64,000 nt of DNA from Planctomycetota bacterium (GTDB taxonomy: Bacteria; Planctomycetota; UBA1135; GCA-002686595): contig JAJDEV010000115.1 of NCBI GenBank assembly GCA_029259605.1, positions 20,596 through 84,595 on the forward strand, in the 5' to 3' direction. The notes under the pieces are model-generated. The model saw only the letters and a list, made by a program, of their open reading frames with translations, was not told where the DNA came from and did not search any database. Positions within the stretch are counted from its first letter, which is position 1; every line of letters begins with the position of its first letter. Shown here in pieces: positions 1 through 8,384 of the stretch. Position numbers and translations under genes: made by a program.

Positions 1-394
1 CGACATCGAACGACGGCAGGTACCGCGCGACGGGGTCGTCGAGCGCGATCACCTTCTCGTCGATCAGCATCCAGATCGCCGCGCCGACGACCGGCTTCGT
101 CATCGAGCGCACGCAGAAGACGCTGCCGACCTCCATCGGCTTCTGCGCCTCGCGATCGCCGAAGCCGTACGCCTCGTGCAGGATCGAACGCCCGTGCTCG
201 AGCACGAGCAGCTCGGCACCGACGACCTCGTCGTCATCGACGAGCTTCCGCACGAGCGCATCCAACGCAGCGAGCGCGTCCGGCGACACGCCTTCGGCGA
301 GGGCGGTGGAGGCGGGGAACGGGTCGTCGCCGGCGACCTGCAGCGCGTGCGTTCCGGGCGCGAGCGTGGCGAGAAGAGCGAGGTGGAGTTTCAT
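1..394 (-). CDS. Serine hydrolase, class C beta-lactamase/esterase family (partial, C-terminus outside window)
   Basis: Only the first 131 codons are present; the rest lies left of the window. The ATG at 394 opens a short hydrophobic segment (LHLALLATLAPG), which reads as a signal peptide or N-terminal anchor. Around residue 94 the sequence VRSMTKPVVG carries the SxxK catalytic motif of penicillin-binding-protein/beta-lactamase-fold serine hydrolases, where Ser is the nucleophile and Lys the base. It is followed by the family's typical 'L..D.KV.LDDPV..YLP.F' stretch. Family members act as beta-lactamases, DD-peptidases or esterases, often at the cell envelope; the substrate cannot be told from this part. 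The Tyr and KTG-type motifs are outside the window, so activity cannot be judged. Confidence 0.85.
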   Translation of the reverse strand, partial: MKLHLALLATLAPGTHALQVAGDDPFPASTALAEGVSPDALAALDALVRKLVDDDEVVGAELLVLEHGRSILHEAYGFGDREAQKPMEVGSVFCVRSMTKPVVGAAIWMLIDEKVIALDDPVARYLPSFDV

Positions 395-496
395 GCGAGG
401 GAACGGGTCCGAGTCTGCGCGATACGAATTCGAGTCCACGGACACCTGCGCCGACCGCGCCGCTCGCGCCTCACGCATTCGCGCGATTCCGCGCCG

Positions 497-1150
497 CTAG
501 TGGCGCTTCGTGCGATTCCTGGATGCGAACAGGCGCGGGTTCCTCACGACGAAGCCCCGGATCCAGCGCTCGACGAAACCGTCCCGATCGCCGCGACGCA
601 GCGTGCGCCAACCGAGGATCGCGACCACGAGCGCGCCCACCGTGTCGACGATCAGGCCCCACATCGTGTCGACCAGCCCGCTCTTCTGCATGTTCATCCC
701 GAAGGACTGATCCATCGCGAACTCGAAGATCTCCCACAGCGCGCCGAGCCCGACCGAGAACACGAACGCGAAGAGCGCGACGAAGCCCGGCTTCAGGTGC
801 ATCTCGATGCGCTCGTGTTCGTTCAGCACGTGCACCAACAGGAAGCCGAGGATGCCGAGCAGGAATCCCGAGCCGGTGTGCAGCAGCGCGTCCCACCACC
901 AGAACCGGACGTAGTAGCCGTGCACCTCGCCCAGGAAGAGCGAGGCGTACACGAACGCCACCGCCATCAGCTCCATCTCCGCCGGCAGCCGGACGCGGAA
1001 GTGGCGCTCCAGCACGAGCGGAAGGAACGCGATGCCGGCGATCGTCGCCGTCGTCAGCGCCGGGAGCCAACGCCCCTGGATCGCGGCGAGCACGGCGCCC
1101 AGCACGAGAATGAACTGCAGGATCAGAGTCGCGCGCTTGCTGAGAACCAT
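497..1150 (-). CDS. YjdF/DUF2238-like integral membrane protein
   Basis: 217 aa, near the usual ~200 aa of the DUF2238 (E. coli YjdF) family. Six or so hydrophobic segments run through the protein, starting at residues 8-22 (ATLILQFILVLGAVLAA). Family-like conserved polar stretches are WWWDALLHTGSGFLLG (about 85-100), ALWEIFEFAMDQ (about 136-147) and DTMWGLIVDTVGA (about 161-173), whose Asp, Glu and His residues sit in the membrane region. The basic C-terminal tail is probably cytoplasmic. The biochemical role of the family is not established. The ATG at 1150 is the natural start because the hydrophobic N-terminus begins there; a long ORF in another frame (471-1199) is a shadow. It is transcribed alone, about 90 bp from the next gene. 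Confidence 0.8.
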   Translation of the reverse strand: MVLSKRATLILQFILVLGAVLAAIQGRWLPALTTATIAGIAFLPLVLERHFRVRLPAEMELMAVAFVYASLFLGEVHGYYVRFWWWDALLHTGSGFLLGILGFLLVHVLNEHERIEMHLKPGFVALFAFVFSVGLGALWEIFEFAMDQSFGMNMQKSGLVDTMWGLIVDTVGALVVAILGWRTLRRGDRDGFVERWIRGFVVRNPRLFASRNRTKRH

Positions 1151-1236
1151 CGGGGTTGCCGCGGAGGCCGGGGCAGCCTAGCACGAGCGCATTGGGCACC
1201 GGAGCGACGCGACCGTGCCGACGGCGCGCGCGGCGC

Positions 1237-3000
1237 TCAGAGTATCCAGAGCTCGAGCCCGCGCGACAGCGCGATGCCGCGTGTGGCGGCGGGATCGAAG
1301 ACGGTCGCTTGGAAGTCGACCTGCTGGCCGATCAGCGACACGTCGTACGGAATCGCGCCCGCCACCGTCGCCGAGCCGGCGCCGGGTGCGCCAGCGGCTC
1401 CGCTCAGCGTCACGGCCACCGAACCCCACGGCGGGGCGACCAGGAGGGGCCCGAAGCGCGAGGCGATCGCCGCTCGCCCGGTGAAGCCGTAGACCAAGAG
1501 GCAGAGCGCTCCGCCGCGGCCGCCGGCGATGTCGATCACCGAGGTCGAGCCGATGGAGGCGGGCCCGGAACCCGCGAGTCGCGGCACGAGGCCGCCGGTT
1601 CCGGGCGTGCCCGCCTCGCCGTACCTCTGGTATCCGAGCGCCAAATTGAAGTAGACATCGGTTTTCGTGCCGCCGCGCACCTCGGTCCAAGCCACGTAGG
1701 TGGACGAGGCGTCGTGGGCGATCTCCGGTCCGTCGGCGTTGGCGACGGGGGGGCTTCCGACGTTGAGCGGGACGCCGACGTCCAGCCACGTCGTGCCGCC
1801 GTCGAGGGAGCGGTTGAAGTAGATGCTGTTCTCCGAGTTGCGCGGATCGCTCCACACCGCGTGCACGTCGAGCCCCGCCGCGGCGAGCCGGACGCCGTCG
1901 GTGCTGATCGGCCCCGGAGGTCCTTGAATGTCCAGTTGGAACTCGTTCGCGAGCCACGTCGCGCCCTGATCGAGAGAGCGGTTGAAGTACACGTGGATGC
2001 TGCTGCTGCGGAACCCCACCCAGGCGGCGTAGACGCCGTCCGGCGTCGCGACGACCCGCGCGTCGAACGACGGGTTCGCGCCCGCCGGCGTGCCGACGTC
2101 GAGCCGCACATCGTTGGCGAGCCAGTTGTCGCCCGAGTCGAGCGAGCGGTTGCAGTAGATGTTCGCCGAGCCGGCGCGCTCGTCGCGCCACACCGCGAAG
2201 ACCGACGCGCCTTCCACGGTCACGCGCGCCTCGCGCGCGAAGTTGACGCCGTCGACGTCGAGCCGCGTCGGCGAGGAGAGCCAGGTCGTGCCTTCGTCGA
2301 GCGAGCGGTTGTAGACGACGGAGCTGGCGTCTCCGATGTCTTCGATCCACACGACGTGGACGCCAGAGGTCGACGCGGCGATCTCCGGCTGCGCCTCAGC
2401 CTCGCAGCCCGCGAAGCCGAGGTCCTTCTCGCTCGAGAGCCAGGTCGCACCCCCGTCGAGTGAGCGGTTGAGGTAGACCTGGTAGCACCCGGTGCGCAGA
2501 TCGGACCACGCGACCCAGACCGAGGATCCCACCGCGGCGAGAACGGGGGGGCTCACTTGCAACGTACCGGGAGCGATCCCCACGTTCAGCCGCGCAGCAG
2601 GGGACCAGGTCGCGCCGGCGTCCAGCGAGCGGCTGAAGAAGACGTCGCCGCTCGACGGGCCGAACGTGCGCCACGTCACGTAGACCGACGATCCGACGGC
2701 CGCGATCCGGCAGTCCAAACAGCGGACCGACCCGCTGTGGACCGGGACGTCGGACGGCAGCCACGTCGACCCGCCGTTCCGCGAGCGGTTGACGCGCACG
2801 TCGGTGGGCCCCTCGATCCAGGCCACGTACACGTTCTCTCCCGCGGCCGCGATCTGCAGCGCGCTCGAGACCGACGCGCCCACCGCGGTCGACGTGTCGA
2901 GCCGCACGTCGGGCTTCTTCTGCGCGCGGACAAGAGGAGCGAGCGAAGCGACGAAGGCGAGCGCGAGCGCTGCTCGCCGGACACACAAGATGGAGCCCAT
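1237..3000 (-). CDS. Secreted BNR/sialidase-like repeat protein with lineage-type C-terminal module
   Basis: 587 aa from the ATG at 3000, with a clear signal peptide (ALALAFVASLAPLVRAQ, cut after about residue 24). The body is a beta-propeller-like array of about 65-residue repeats. Each contains an Asp-box-like signature, seen seven times as FNRSLDGGTTWL or a close variant, alternating with a strand ending VYVAW / VHAVW. Such BNR repeats occur in sialidases and in non-catalytic exoproteins; no sialidase Arg triad or FRIP motif is seen, so catalysis is doubtful. The last ~120 residues form a separate module (GSGPASIGSTSVIDI ... LIGQQVDFQATVFDP ... LSRGLELWIL) resembling the C-terminus of the FG-GAP protein at 61186-63729. 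The longer ORF running to 5178 in this frame is the shadow of the kinase gene. Confidence 0.8.
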   Translation of the reverse strand: MGSILCVRRAALALAFVASLAPLVRAQKKPDVRLDTSTAVGASVSSALQIAAAGENVYVAWIEGPTDVRVNRSRNGGSTWLPSDVPVHSGSVRCLDCRIAAVGSSVYVTWRTFGPSSGDVFFSRSLDAGATWSPAARLNVGIAPGTLQVSPPVLAAVGSSVWVAWSDLRTGCYQVYLNRSLDGGATWLSSEKDLGFAGCEAEAQPEIAASTSGVHVVWIEDIGDASSVVYNRSLDEGTTWLSSPTRLDVDGVNFAREARVTVEGASVFAVWRDERAGSANIYCNRSLDSGDNWLANDVRLDVGTPAGANPSFDARVVATPDGVYAAWVGFRSSSIHVYFNRSLDQGATWLANEFQLDIQGPPGPISTDGVRLAAAGLDVHAVWSDPRNSENSIYFNRSLDGGTTWLDVGVPLNVGSPPVANADGPEIAHDASSTYVAWTEVRGGTKTDVYFNLALGYQRYGEAGTPGTGGLVPRLAGSGPASIGSTSVIDIAGGRGGALCLLVYGFTGRAAIASRFGPLLVAPPWGSVAVTLSGAAGAPGAGSATVAGAIPYDVSLIGQQVDFQATVFDPAATRGIALSRGLELWIL

Positions 3001-3131
3001 AGGCTTTCCTCTCTGTTCCGAGCCCCGGCGGCGTGCCGAGCGATCCAACGCTAAGGCAGGTCCGTGGAATCCGTCAACGGGGATTCGGGCCACGCCCGCG
3101 CACGCGGTCCGGAGTTCGGCGCCCGGGGCAC

Positions 3132-5735
3132 CTACTTCGGTGGCGCCCACCGTTCGAGCGGCCGCGCCGGCCGCGCGCCGATGTTGAAGTCGCGGAAGGC
3201 CGGGTGCTCGTTCACGCGCGCCGATGCGCGCGACTGGCCGGCGGTGTCGTAGAAGCTGCCGCCGCGCGTCACGCGGTCGCGGGCGTCTTCGTCGGCGCAC
3301 ACGGGGTCGACGCGCGGGCTGCGCTGGTAGTAGGACCTGTCGTAGCGATCGCGGCACCACTCGGCGACGTTGCCGACGACGCCGTGGAGTCCGAACGGGT
3401 TCGGTGCGAGCGCGTCCACCGGCGCCGATCCCGCGAAGCCGTCGTCGTAGTCGGTCCAGGCGAGCGAACGGGCCCAGTCCATGTCGGCGCGCTGCGCGGC
3501 GAGGTCCTTCAGGTTGGCGGCGACCGGCGTGGCGAGGGACTCCGGCTCGACGCCCGTCCACCACGGCGTGCTCGTCCCGGCGCGCGCCGCGTACTCCCAC
3601 TGCGCTTCCGACGGGAGCGTCAGTCCCCACTGGCGGAACACGCGCGCGAAGACGAACCACTCGACGCTCTCGACCGGGTTCGTGAGCGTGATGTGCAGCT
3701 CGCGGTTCCGGTACTCCTCGGAGTAGAAGCTCGGGTTCGAGCCGGTCAGTCGCAGCCACTGCGCCTGCGTGAGTTCGTACTTCGAGAGGAAGAACGGCGA
3801 CACGTCGACCTCGTGCACCGGCGCCTCCTCGACGGCGGCCTCGGCGTTGTAGTTCTCCGCCGCCGCGTCCGCGGACTGCGCGCCCATCCGGAAGCTGCCG
3901 CCCGGAATCAGCACGAAGACGATCCCCGACGCGTCTTCCATCGTCCAGCGATCGTCGTCCGAGCGCGCGGGCGCGTCGCCGGTCGGACGATGCAGAAACT
4001 CCCACAGGCCGCTGCGCTCGTCGCGCCCGAGCGGAACCAGATCGACCTGCGGCGCGATCACGAGGCCCGCGTAGCGCGGACACTCGTCGACGTCGGCGAT
4101 CGAGCGCGCGGCTTCCTCCCAACGCCGGCGATGCGCCTCGTCGCGCGCGCTTCCCTCCGCCGCCCAAGCGCGGCGCCGCGCCACACCCCAGCCGACGTCG
4201 GTCGACAGACCGTGAACCGGGCCGTGTTCGGGGTCGGCGAAGGCGCGGATCTCGGCGATGAGCTTCACGAGCTGGCCGTGCCACCAGCGCTCCTCGTCGG
4301 TGGCGAACTCCCAGCGCGCGGCGTCCGCGCTCCCCACGCGCCGGCCGCGCGCTTCGAGTTCGGCCAGTCGAGCGAGGTGTCCCGGGTCGTCGTCGCGCGG
4401 CTGCAAACCGGCGACGAGGTCGTCGGCCGCGCGCAGCCAAGCGTCGAGTTCGGGCAAGCGCTCGGCGCGCGGCGGCCACAGCGCGTCCGCCTCGGTGCGC
4501 AGGTCCTCGAGCTCCTGGAACGCGGAGAGGCGCAGCACCTTGTCGCGCTCGGCGCGCGCTTCCTCGCGGCGAATCTTCTCCGCGGCGAGGCCGGCGATCA
4601 GCGCGAGCACGACCGCCGACGCCGCGACGACCTGGATCCGATTGCGCCGGACGTAGCGCGCGAGCCGGAAGCGCCACGTCTCGCGCCGCGCGAGGATCGG
4701 CCTTCGATCGAGCCAGCGCTCGAGGTCGTTCGCCAGCTCGCGCACGCTCGCGTAGCGCCGCTCCGGCTCCTTGCGCAGCGCCATCAGGACGATCGTGTCG
4801 AGCGCCGCGTCGATGCGCGGGTTCGTCGGCGCCTCCTCGCAAACGACGCGCTCGATCTCGACCGACGTCCCGGTCTCGAAGCGATAGGGACGCGCGCCGG
4901 CGAGCAGTTCGTAGAGCAGGATCCCTAGCGCGTACACGTCGGTCGCGACCGAGACGCGCTCGCCGCGCACCTGCTCGGGGCTGGCGTAGGCTGGCGTCAT
5001 CAGGCGGCGGTCGGTGGCGGTGACGTCGACCAGGGCCGCGTCGCCCTGGACGCCGACGAGCTTCGCGATGCCGAAGTCCACCAGCTTCGGGCGCCCCTCG
5101 CGCGTGACCAGCACGTTCGACGGCTTCAGGTCGCGGTGCACGACGCCGATCTCGTGCGCGTGCTGGACCGCGGCGCACACCTCGATCAAGAGGCGCACGC
5201 GCGCCGCGCGGTCGAGCCCGCGTTCGGTGCAGTGGCGATCGATCGGGACGCCTTCGACGAGCTCCATGACGAGGAACGGCCGTCCGTCGTCGGTCGTTCC
5301 GGCGTCGTGCAGTCGCGCGATACCCGGGTGGACGAGGTCGGCCAGGACTTCGCGTTCGATGCGGAAGCGCTCGAGGATGTCGTCGGTGTCGAGGCCGCGG
5401 CGCAGGACCTTGATCGCGACCAGTCCTTCGCTCTCGTCATCGGCCTGGACGGCGAGGTAGACCGTGCCCATCCCGCCGCGACCGAGCACGCCTTCGATCC
5501 GGTACGGGCCGGTCAGGCGCGGATAGTCCGAGCTCGACGGAGGCGACACGCGCTGCGGTTCGAGCGACCGGTCCTCGCTGCGATCCCTTTGCAGGAGCGC
5601 GAGCACCTCGTCGCGCAGCTCGTCGTCCGCGCCCGCGACGCGCTCGACGAACGCCTGCCGCTCGCGCGGGGGAACGGAGAGGCTGCGTTCGAACACCTCC
5701 TTGATCGCGTTCCAGCGCTCGCCGTCCATCTGCAT
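3132..5735 (-). CDS. Membrane Ser/Thr protein kinase fused to a C-terminal SUMF1 (formylglycine-generating-like) domain
   Basis: 867 aa. Residues ~75-345 are an Hanks-type kinase: Gly loop LGRGGMGTVYLA, VAIKVL lysine, catalytic loop [12 protein letters not shown] loop, and an APE-like SPEQ. A single membrane helix follows (IQVVAASAVVLALIAGLAA, ~395-415), then a coiled, charged linker. Residues ~620-860 form a C-type-lectin-fold SUMF1 domain (IPGGSFRMGAQ ... NPVESVEWF ... LPSEAQWEYAARAG ... NPFGLHGVVGNVAEWCRDRY ... RGGSFYD). The layout implies a cytoplasmic kinase with an external sensory or ligand-binding domain. The active-site Cys pair of true formylglycine-generating enzymes is not evident. 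The start ATG at 5735 shares one base with the sigma factor stop (TGATG), so the two are translationally coupled. Kinase plus TIGR02999-type sigma pairs are common in Planctomycetota. Confidence 0.9.
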   Translation of the reverse strand: MQMDGERWNAIKEVFERSLSVPPRERQAFVERVAGADDELRDEVLALLQRDRSEDRSLEPQRVSPPSSSDYPRLTGPYRIEGVLGRGGMGTVYLAVQADDESEGLVAIKVLRRGLDTDDILERFRIEREVLADLVHPGIARLHDAGTTDDGRPFLVMELVEGVPIDRHCTERGLDRAARVRLLIEVCAAVQHAHEIGVVHRDLKPSNVLVTREGRPKLVDFGIAKLVGVQGDAALVDVTATDRRLMTPAYASPEQVRGERVSVATDVYALGILLYELLAGARPYRFETGTSVEIERVVCEEAPTNPRIDAALDTIVLMALRKEPERRYASVRELANDLERWLDRRPILARRETWRFRLARYVRRNRIQVVAASAVVLALIAGLAAEKIRREEARAERDKVLRLSAFQELEDLRTEADALWPPRAERLPELDAWLRAADDLVAGLQPRDDDPGHLARLAELEARGRRVGSADAARWEFATDEERWWHGQLVKLIAEIRAFADPEHGPVHGLSTDVGWGVARRRAWAAEGSARDEAHRRRWEEAARSIADVDECPRYAGLVIAPQVDLVPLGRDERSGLWEFLHRPTGDAPARSDDDRWTMEDASGIVFVLIPGGSFRMGAQSADAAAENYNAEAAVEEAPVHEVDVSPFFLSKYELTQAQWLRLTGSNPSFYSEEYRNRELHITLTNPVESVEWFVFARVFRQWGLTLPSEAQWEYAARAGTSTPWWTGVEPESLATPVAANLKDLAAQRADMDWARSLAWTDYDDGFAGSAPVDALAPNPFGLHGVVGNVAEWCRDRYDRSYYQRSPRVDPVCADEDARDRVTRGGSFYDTAGQSRASARVNEHPAFRDFNIGARPARPLERWAPPK

Positions 5736-6301
5736 CAGTCCTCGAGGTCGCGCAGCAGCCAGGCGCGCGCGAGCCGCCAGCGACGTTGCACGTGGGACAC
5801 CGAGCAGTCGAGCGCGCGCGCCGTCTCCGCCAACTCGAGGCCGGCGAAGAAGCGCAGCTCGACGAGCTCGGCGAGCTCGGGGTCGAAGGCGCTCAGTCGT
5901 TCGAGCGCTTCGTGCAGTTCGAGCACGTCGGTGTGGCGCTGCTCGATCGCGCCGAGCAGGTCCTCGACGATCTCGGGCGCGAGCTCGACGCGTTGGCCAC
6001 GCTTGACCGCGCGCCGCTTGCGCGCGTGATCGACGAGGACGCGCCGCATCGCGCGCGCCGCCGTGTGCACGAAGTGGCGCCGATCCTGCCAGCGCGGCGC
6101 CTCGCCGACGGTGAGCCGCATCCAAGCCTCGCGCACGAGCGCCGTCGGCTGGAGCGTGTGCCCGGCGCGCTCACTCGAAAGGATCCCGCCGGCGAGCTCG
6201 CGCAGCTCGCCGTAGAGCGCCTCGAGCAGCTCCTCGCTCGCCGCCGCGTCTCCGTCCTCCACGCGCTGCAGCAGCCGCGCGGTCCGCTCCTGATCGTCCA
6301 A
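5735..6301 (-). CDS. ECF-family RNA polymerase sigma factor (TIGR02999-like)
   Basis: 188 aa from a TTG at 6301. The signature GHTLQPTALVREAWMRL places it in the planctomycete/acidobacterial ECF group often found beside Ser/Thr kinases. Region 2 spans about residues 25-90 (ELLEALYGELRELA ... RRHFVHTAARAMRRVLVDHAR). Region 4 spans about 125-185, with the HTH LELAETARALDCSVSHVQRRW. TTG is preferred because GAGGAAAACGCGA TTG gives a strong Shine-Dalgarno at correct spacing and the protein then has the family's length. Upstream in-frame ATGs at 6367 and 6418 would add an unconserved tail and overlap the divergent promoter region. Its stop overlaps the kinase start, so the kinase may control this sigma factor post-translationally (inference). 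Confidence 0.88.
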   Translation of the reverse strand: MDDQERTARLLQRVEDGDAAASEELLEALYGELRELAGGILSSERAGHTLQPTALVREAWMRLTVGEAPRWQDRRHFVHTAARAMRRVLVDHARKRRAVKRGQRVELAPEIVEDLLGAIEQRHTDVLELHEALERLSAFDPELAELVELRFFAGLELAETARALDCSVSHVQRRWRLARAWLLRDLED

Positions 6302-6384
6302 TCGCGTTTTCCTCGGGATTCCTGACCGTCGGCTCCGCCCGTTTGCGCTCGGACCCTGCTCGCCCATCGCACCGGAGTCACGAC

Positions 6385-7416
6385 ATGAAGCAACAGCGTA
6401 GCGAAAGAACGAAGGCACGGATTCTGACGGCCGTGCTGCTCGCCCTGGGGACGTCCAGCGGCGCGGGTTGCGCCGGGGGCGGCGGTGGAGGAGGGGACGA
6501 GGACGCGTTCATCCCGTCGATGCTCGCGTTCTCGCTGGGGACGACGGGAGGAGGAGGCGCGCCGCTGACGGTCGAGTACGCGGGCGAGGACGTCGTGGTC
6601 GACATGATGTTCGCGGGCATGTACGACGTCGACCGCGACGATTGGGCGACGGATCGGGCGACGACGTTCACGCTCGACACAGGCGTTGCGCGCTTCGGCG
6701 TGCTCGAGGTGAGCGTCCTGCTCGAACTCGCGGGCGCCGCCTGGGACCGCCCGCGGCGCGGCTCGCTCGAGGTGCGCCAAGCGTCGACCGGCGACGTCGT
6801 GACGATCTCGGTGTCGTCGACCGTCGACGGCGTCGACGTGCACTTCGACGAGGACGGCGACGGCGTGAACGTGCTCGGTCCGTTCACCCACACGTGGGGC
6901 GAGTTGCTCGAGCTCTACTCGACGTCCGCGCAGGACGACGAGCGTATCGCGTCGCTCGCGTGGACGGTCGTCGAGCTCCTGCGCGAACGCTTCCTGATCG
7001 TCTTCGAGCTCTTCTACACGATCTTCGACCTGCAGGAGTTCCTCGAGGGCATCGGGCCGGAAGCCAACGTCGAGATCCCGAACGCCTGCGCCACCCTGCC
7101 CGGCTCGGGCACGATCGGCGACGGCATCTTCCGCTGGCACGACGACAACATGGACGGCCTGATCGACAGCGGCGACTCGTTCTCCGTGATCCTCACCGAC
7201 TGCTGGGTCGACGCACCGGGTGACTTCGACCACGTGTACGACGGCACCTTCGAGCTGACCGGTTTCGTGTACGTCGAGCGCCCGTTCGAGACCGGCGCAA
7301 CGGTCGACTTCGCGGCGCTGAACGACGAGGTGGTCGTGGACCTGGGCGGTGTGTTCACGGCCATCCCCGAACTCGAGACCGAGACGAGCGGCGGGGTGAG
7401 CGTGGGGTTCGAGTAG
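6385..7416 (+). CDS. Hypothetical exported lipoprotein
   Basis: 343 aa, not recognised. The ATG at 6385 has GGAG seven bases upstream. The N-terminus (RTKARILTAVLLALGTSSG) is a type II signal peptide ending at Cys ~31, followed by a Gly-rich linker, so the protein is probably lipid-anchored. The rest is acidic, beta-rich and Asp/Glu heavy, with no catalytic motif seen. A segment at ~245-270 (DGIFRWHDDNMDGLIDSGD) looks like an EF-hand/dockerin-type Ca-binding loop (DDNMDGLIDSGD). It is divergent from the sigma factor gene, whose strong start at 6301 leaves a short shared promoter interval, so both may be co-controlled. It ends tail-to-tail with the SUMF1 gene, with an inverted repeat across both stops. 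Confidence 0.7.
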   Translation: MKQQRSERTKARILTAVLLALGTSSGAGCAGGGGGGGDEDAFIPSMLAFSLGTTGGGGAPLTVEYAGEDVVVDMMFAGMYDVDRDDWATDRATTFTLDTGVARFGVLEVSVLLELAGAAWDRPRRGSLEVRQASTGDVVTISVSSTVDGVDVHFDEDGDGVNVLGPFTHTWGELLELYSTSAQDDERIASLAWTVVELLRERFLIVFELFYTIFDLQEFLEGIGPEANVEIPNACATLPGSGTIGDGIFRWHDDNMDGLIDSGDSFSVILTDCWVDAPGDFDHVYDGTFELTGFVYVERPFETGATVDFAALNDEVVVDLGGVFTAIPELETETSGGVSVGFE

Positions 7417-7433
7417 GGGCGAGCGCCCTACTC
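7411..7433. terminator. Bidirectional hairpin across two convergent stop codons
   Basis: GAGTAGGG and CCCTACTC form an 8-bp perfect inverted repeat with a 7-nt G/C-rich loop. The repeat includes the TAG of the lipoprotein gene on the plus strand and the TAG of the SUMF1 gene on the minus strand. The two genes converge 11 bp apart, so a shared stem-loop is the simplest reading. There is no U-tract, so intrinsic termination is not certain. Confidence 0.55.
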
Positions 7434-8270
7434 CTCGCGCCGCGGCTCGAAGACGAGCCGGAAGCCCATGTAGAAGTCGCGCGTGTCCTCCCGCGCACTC
7501 CCGCGATCGGCCGCGCGGCAGTGCAGGACGCGTCCGGTGAAGGCGCCGCCGCGGGACAGCCGGCGGTTCGCCAAGTCGCCGTTCGCGGGAGCCGCGGATT
7601 CCTCCTCGGTCGCACCGGTGGGATCGGTCACCGGACCCGTGGGGTATTGCGCATAGCGATCCTGGCACCACTCCGTCACGTTGCCGTGCATGTCGAACAG
7701 GCCCCACGCGTTCGGGTCGCGCGTCGCCACCTCGTGCGATTGGCGCGGCGAGTTCGCGCGCGTCCATGCGATCGCGTCACGGTCGCCCGCAAACGGGCCC
7801 GTCGTCCCCGCGCGACAGGCGTACTCCCACTCGGCCTCGGTGGGCAACCGAAAGCGCCCGTCGGTGCGCCCGGCGTTGAGCGTTTGCAGGAACGCTTGAA
7901 CGTCGAGCCACGACACGTTCTCGACCGGATAGCGCGGCCCCGCTTCGTGCTGGCTCGGGTTGTCGCCGGTCACGGCCTCCCACTCTCCCTGCGTGACCTC
8001 GGTCTGCCCGAGGAAGAAGCCGCGCGTCAGCGTCACCTTGTGCTGCGCCTCGGTGTCGAAGCTCGGCGTCTTCCAGTCGCTGCCGCTCGGCAGATAGGAA
8101 TAGGAACGGTCCGGTTCGTCGACGGGGCTCCCCATGACGAACGTTCCGGGCGGGATCCAAACCGTCGGCACGTCGATCCCGGCGGTGAGCGACACGACGT
8201 GCTCTTGACCGGCCGCGCGGGTGTCCTGCAGCGGGAGCGTGACGAGGAGCGCGAGGAGCGTGAGGGTCAT
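7428..8270 (-). CDS. Secreted SUMF1/EgtB/PvdO-family protein (formylglycine-generating-enzyme fold)
   Basis: 280 aa with a signal peptide (LTLLALLVTLPLQDTRAA). A single SUMF1 domain fills the mature protein: WIPPGTFVMGSPVDEPDR near residue 40, GFFLGQTEVTQGEWEAVTG near 87-105, PVENVSWLDVQAFL, LPTEAEWEYACRAGT near 147, NAWGLFDMHGNVTEWCQDRY near 190, and SRGGAF ... MGFRLVFEP at the C-terminus. The fold includes sulfatase-activating enzymes and many non-enzymatic binding proteins. Here the only obvious Cys residues are in ACRAG, EWCQ and LHCRAA, so the copper-binding Cys pair of true FGE is not assured. It is related to the external domain of the kinase at 3132-5735. It stands as a single gene. 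Confidence 0.85.
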   Translation of the reverse strand: MTLTLLALLVTLPLQDTRAAGQEHVVSLTAGIDVPTVWIPPGTFVMGSPVDEPDRSYSYLPSGSDWKTPSFDTEAQHKVTLTRGFFLGQTEVTQGEWEAVTGDNPSQHEAGPRYPVENVSWLDVQAFLQTLNAGRTDGRFRLPTEAEWEYACRAGTTGPFAGDRDAIAWTRANSPRQSHEVATRDPNAWGLFDMHGNVTEWCQDRYAQYPTGPVTDPTGATEEESAAPANGDLANRRLSRGGAFTGRVLHCRAADRGSAREDTRDFYMGFRLVFEPRREE

Positions 8271-8384
8271 GGGGAGACGCGAAGTCGGGGGCGCATTCGC
8301 GCCCGGGATTCACAGTCGTCCGCCGGCCGCGTTCGATGGACCGTCGCACGAGCGATCCTCGACCGAGCGCGCCGCAGCCGTGCG

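Noticed and set aside
1237..5178. A 1313-codon minus-strand frame spanning the BNR gene and the kinase region
   Set aside because: Only the part from the ATG at 3000 is protein-like; the upstream 730 codons are Arg/Ala-rich shadow of the kinase-SUMF1 gene, and a signal peptide begins at 3000.
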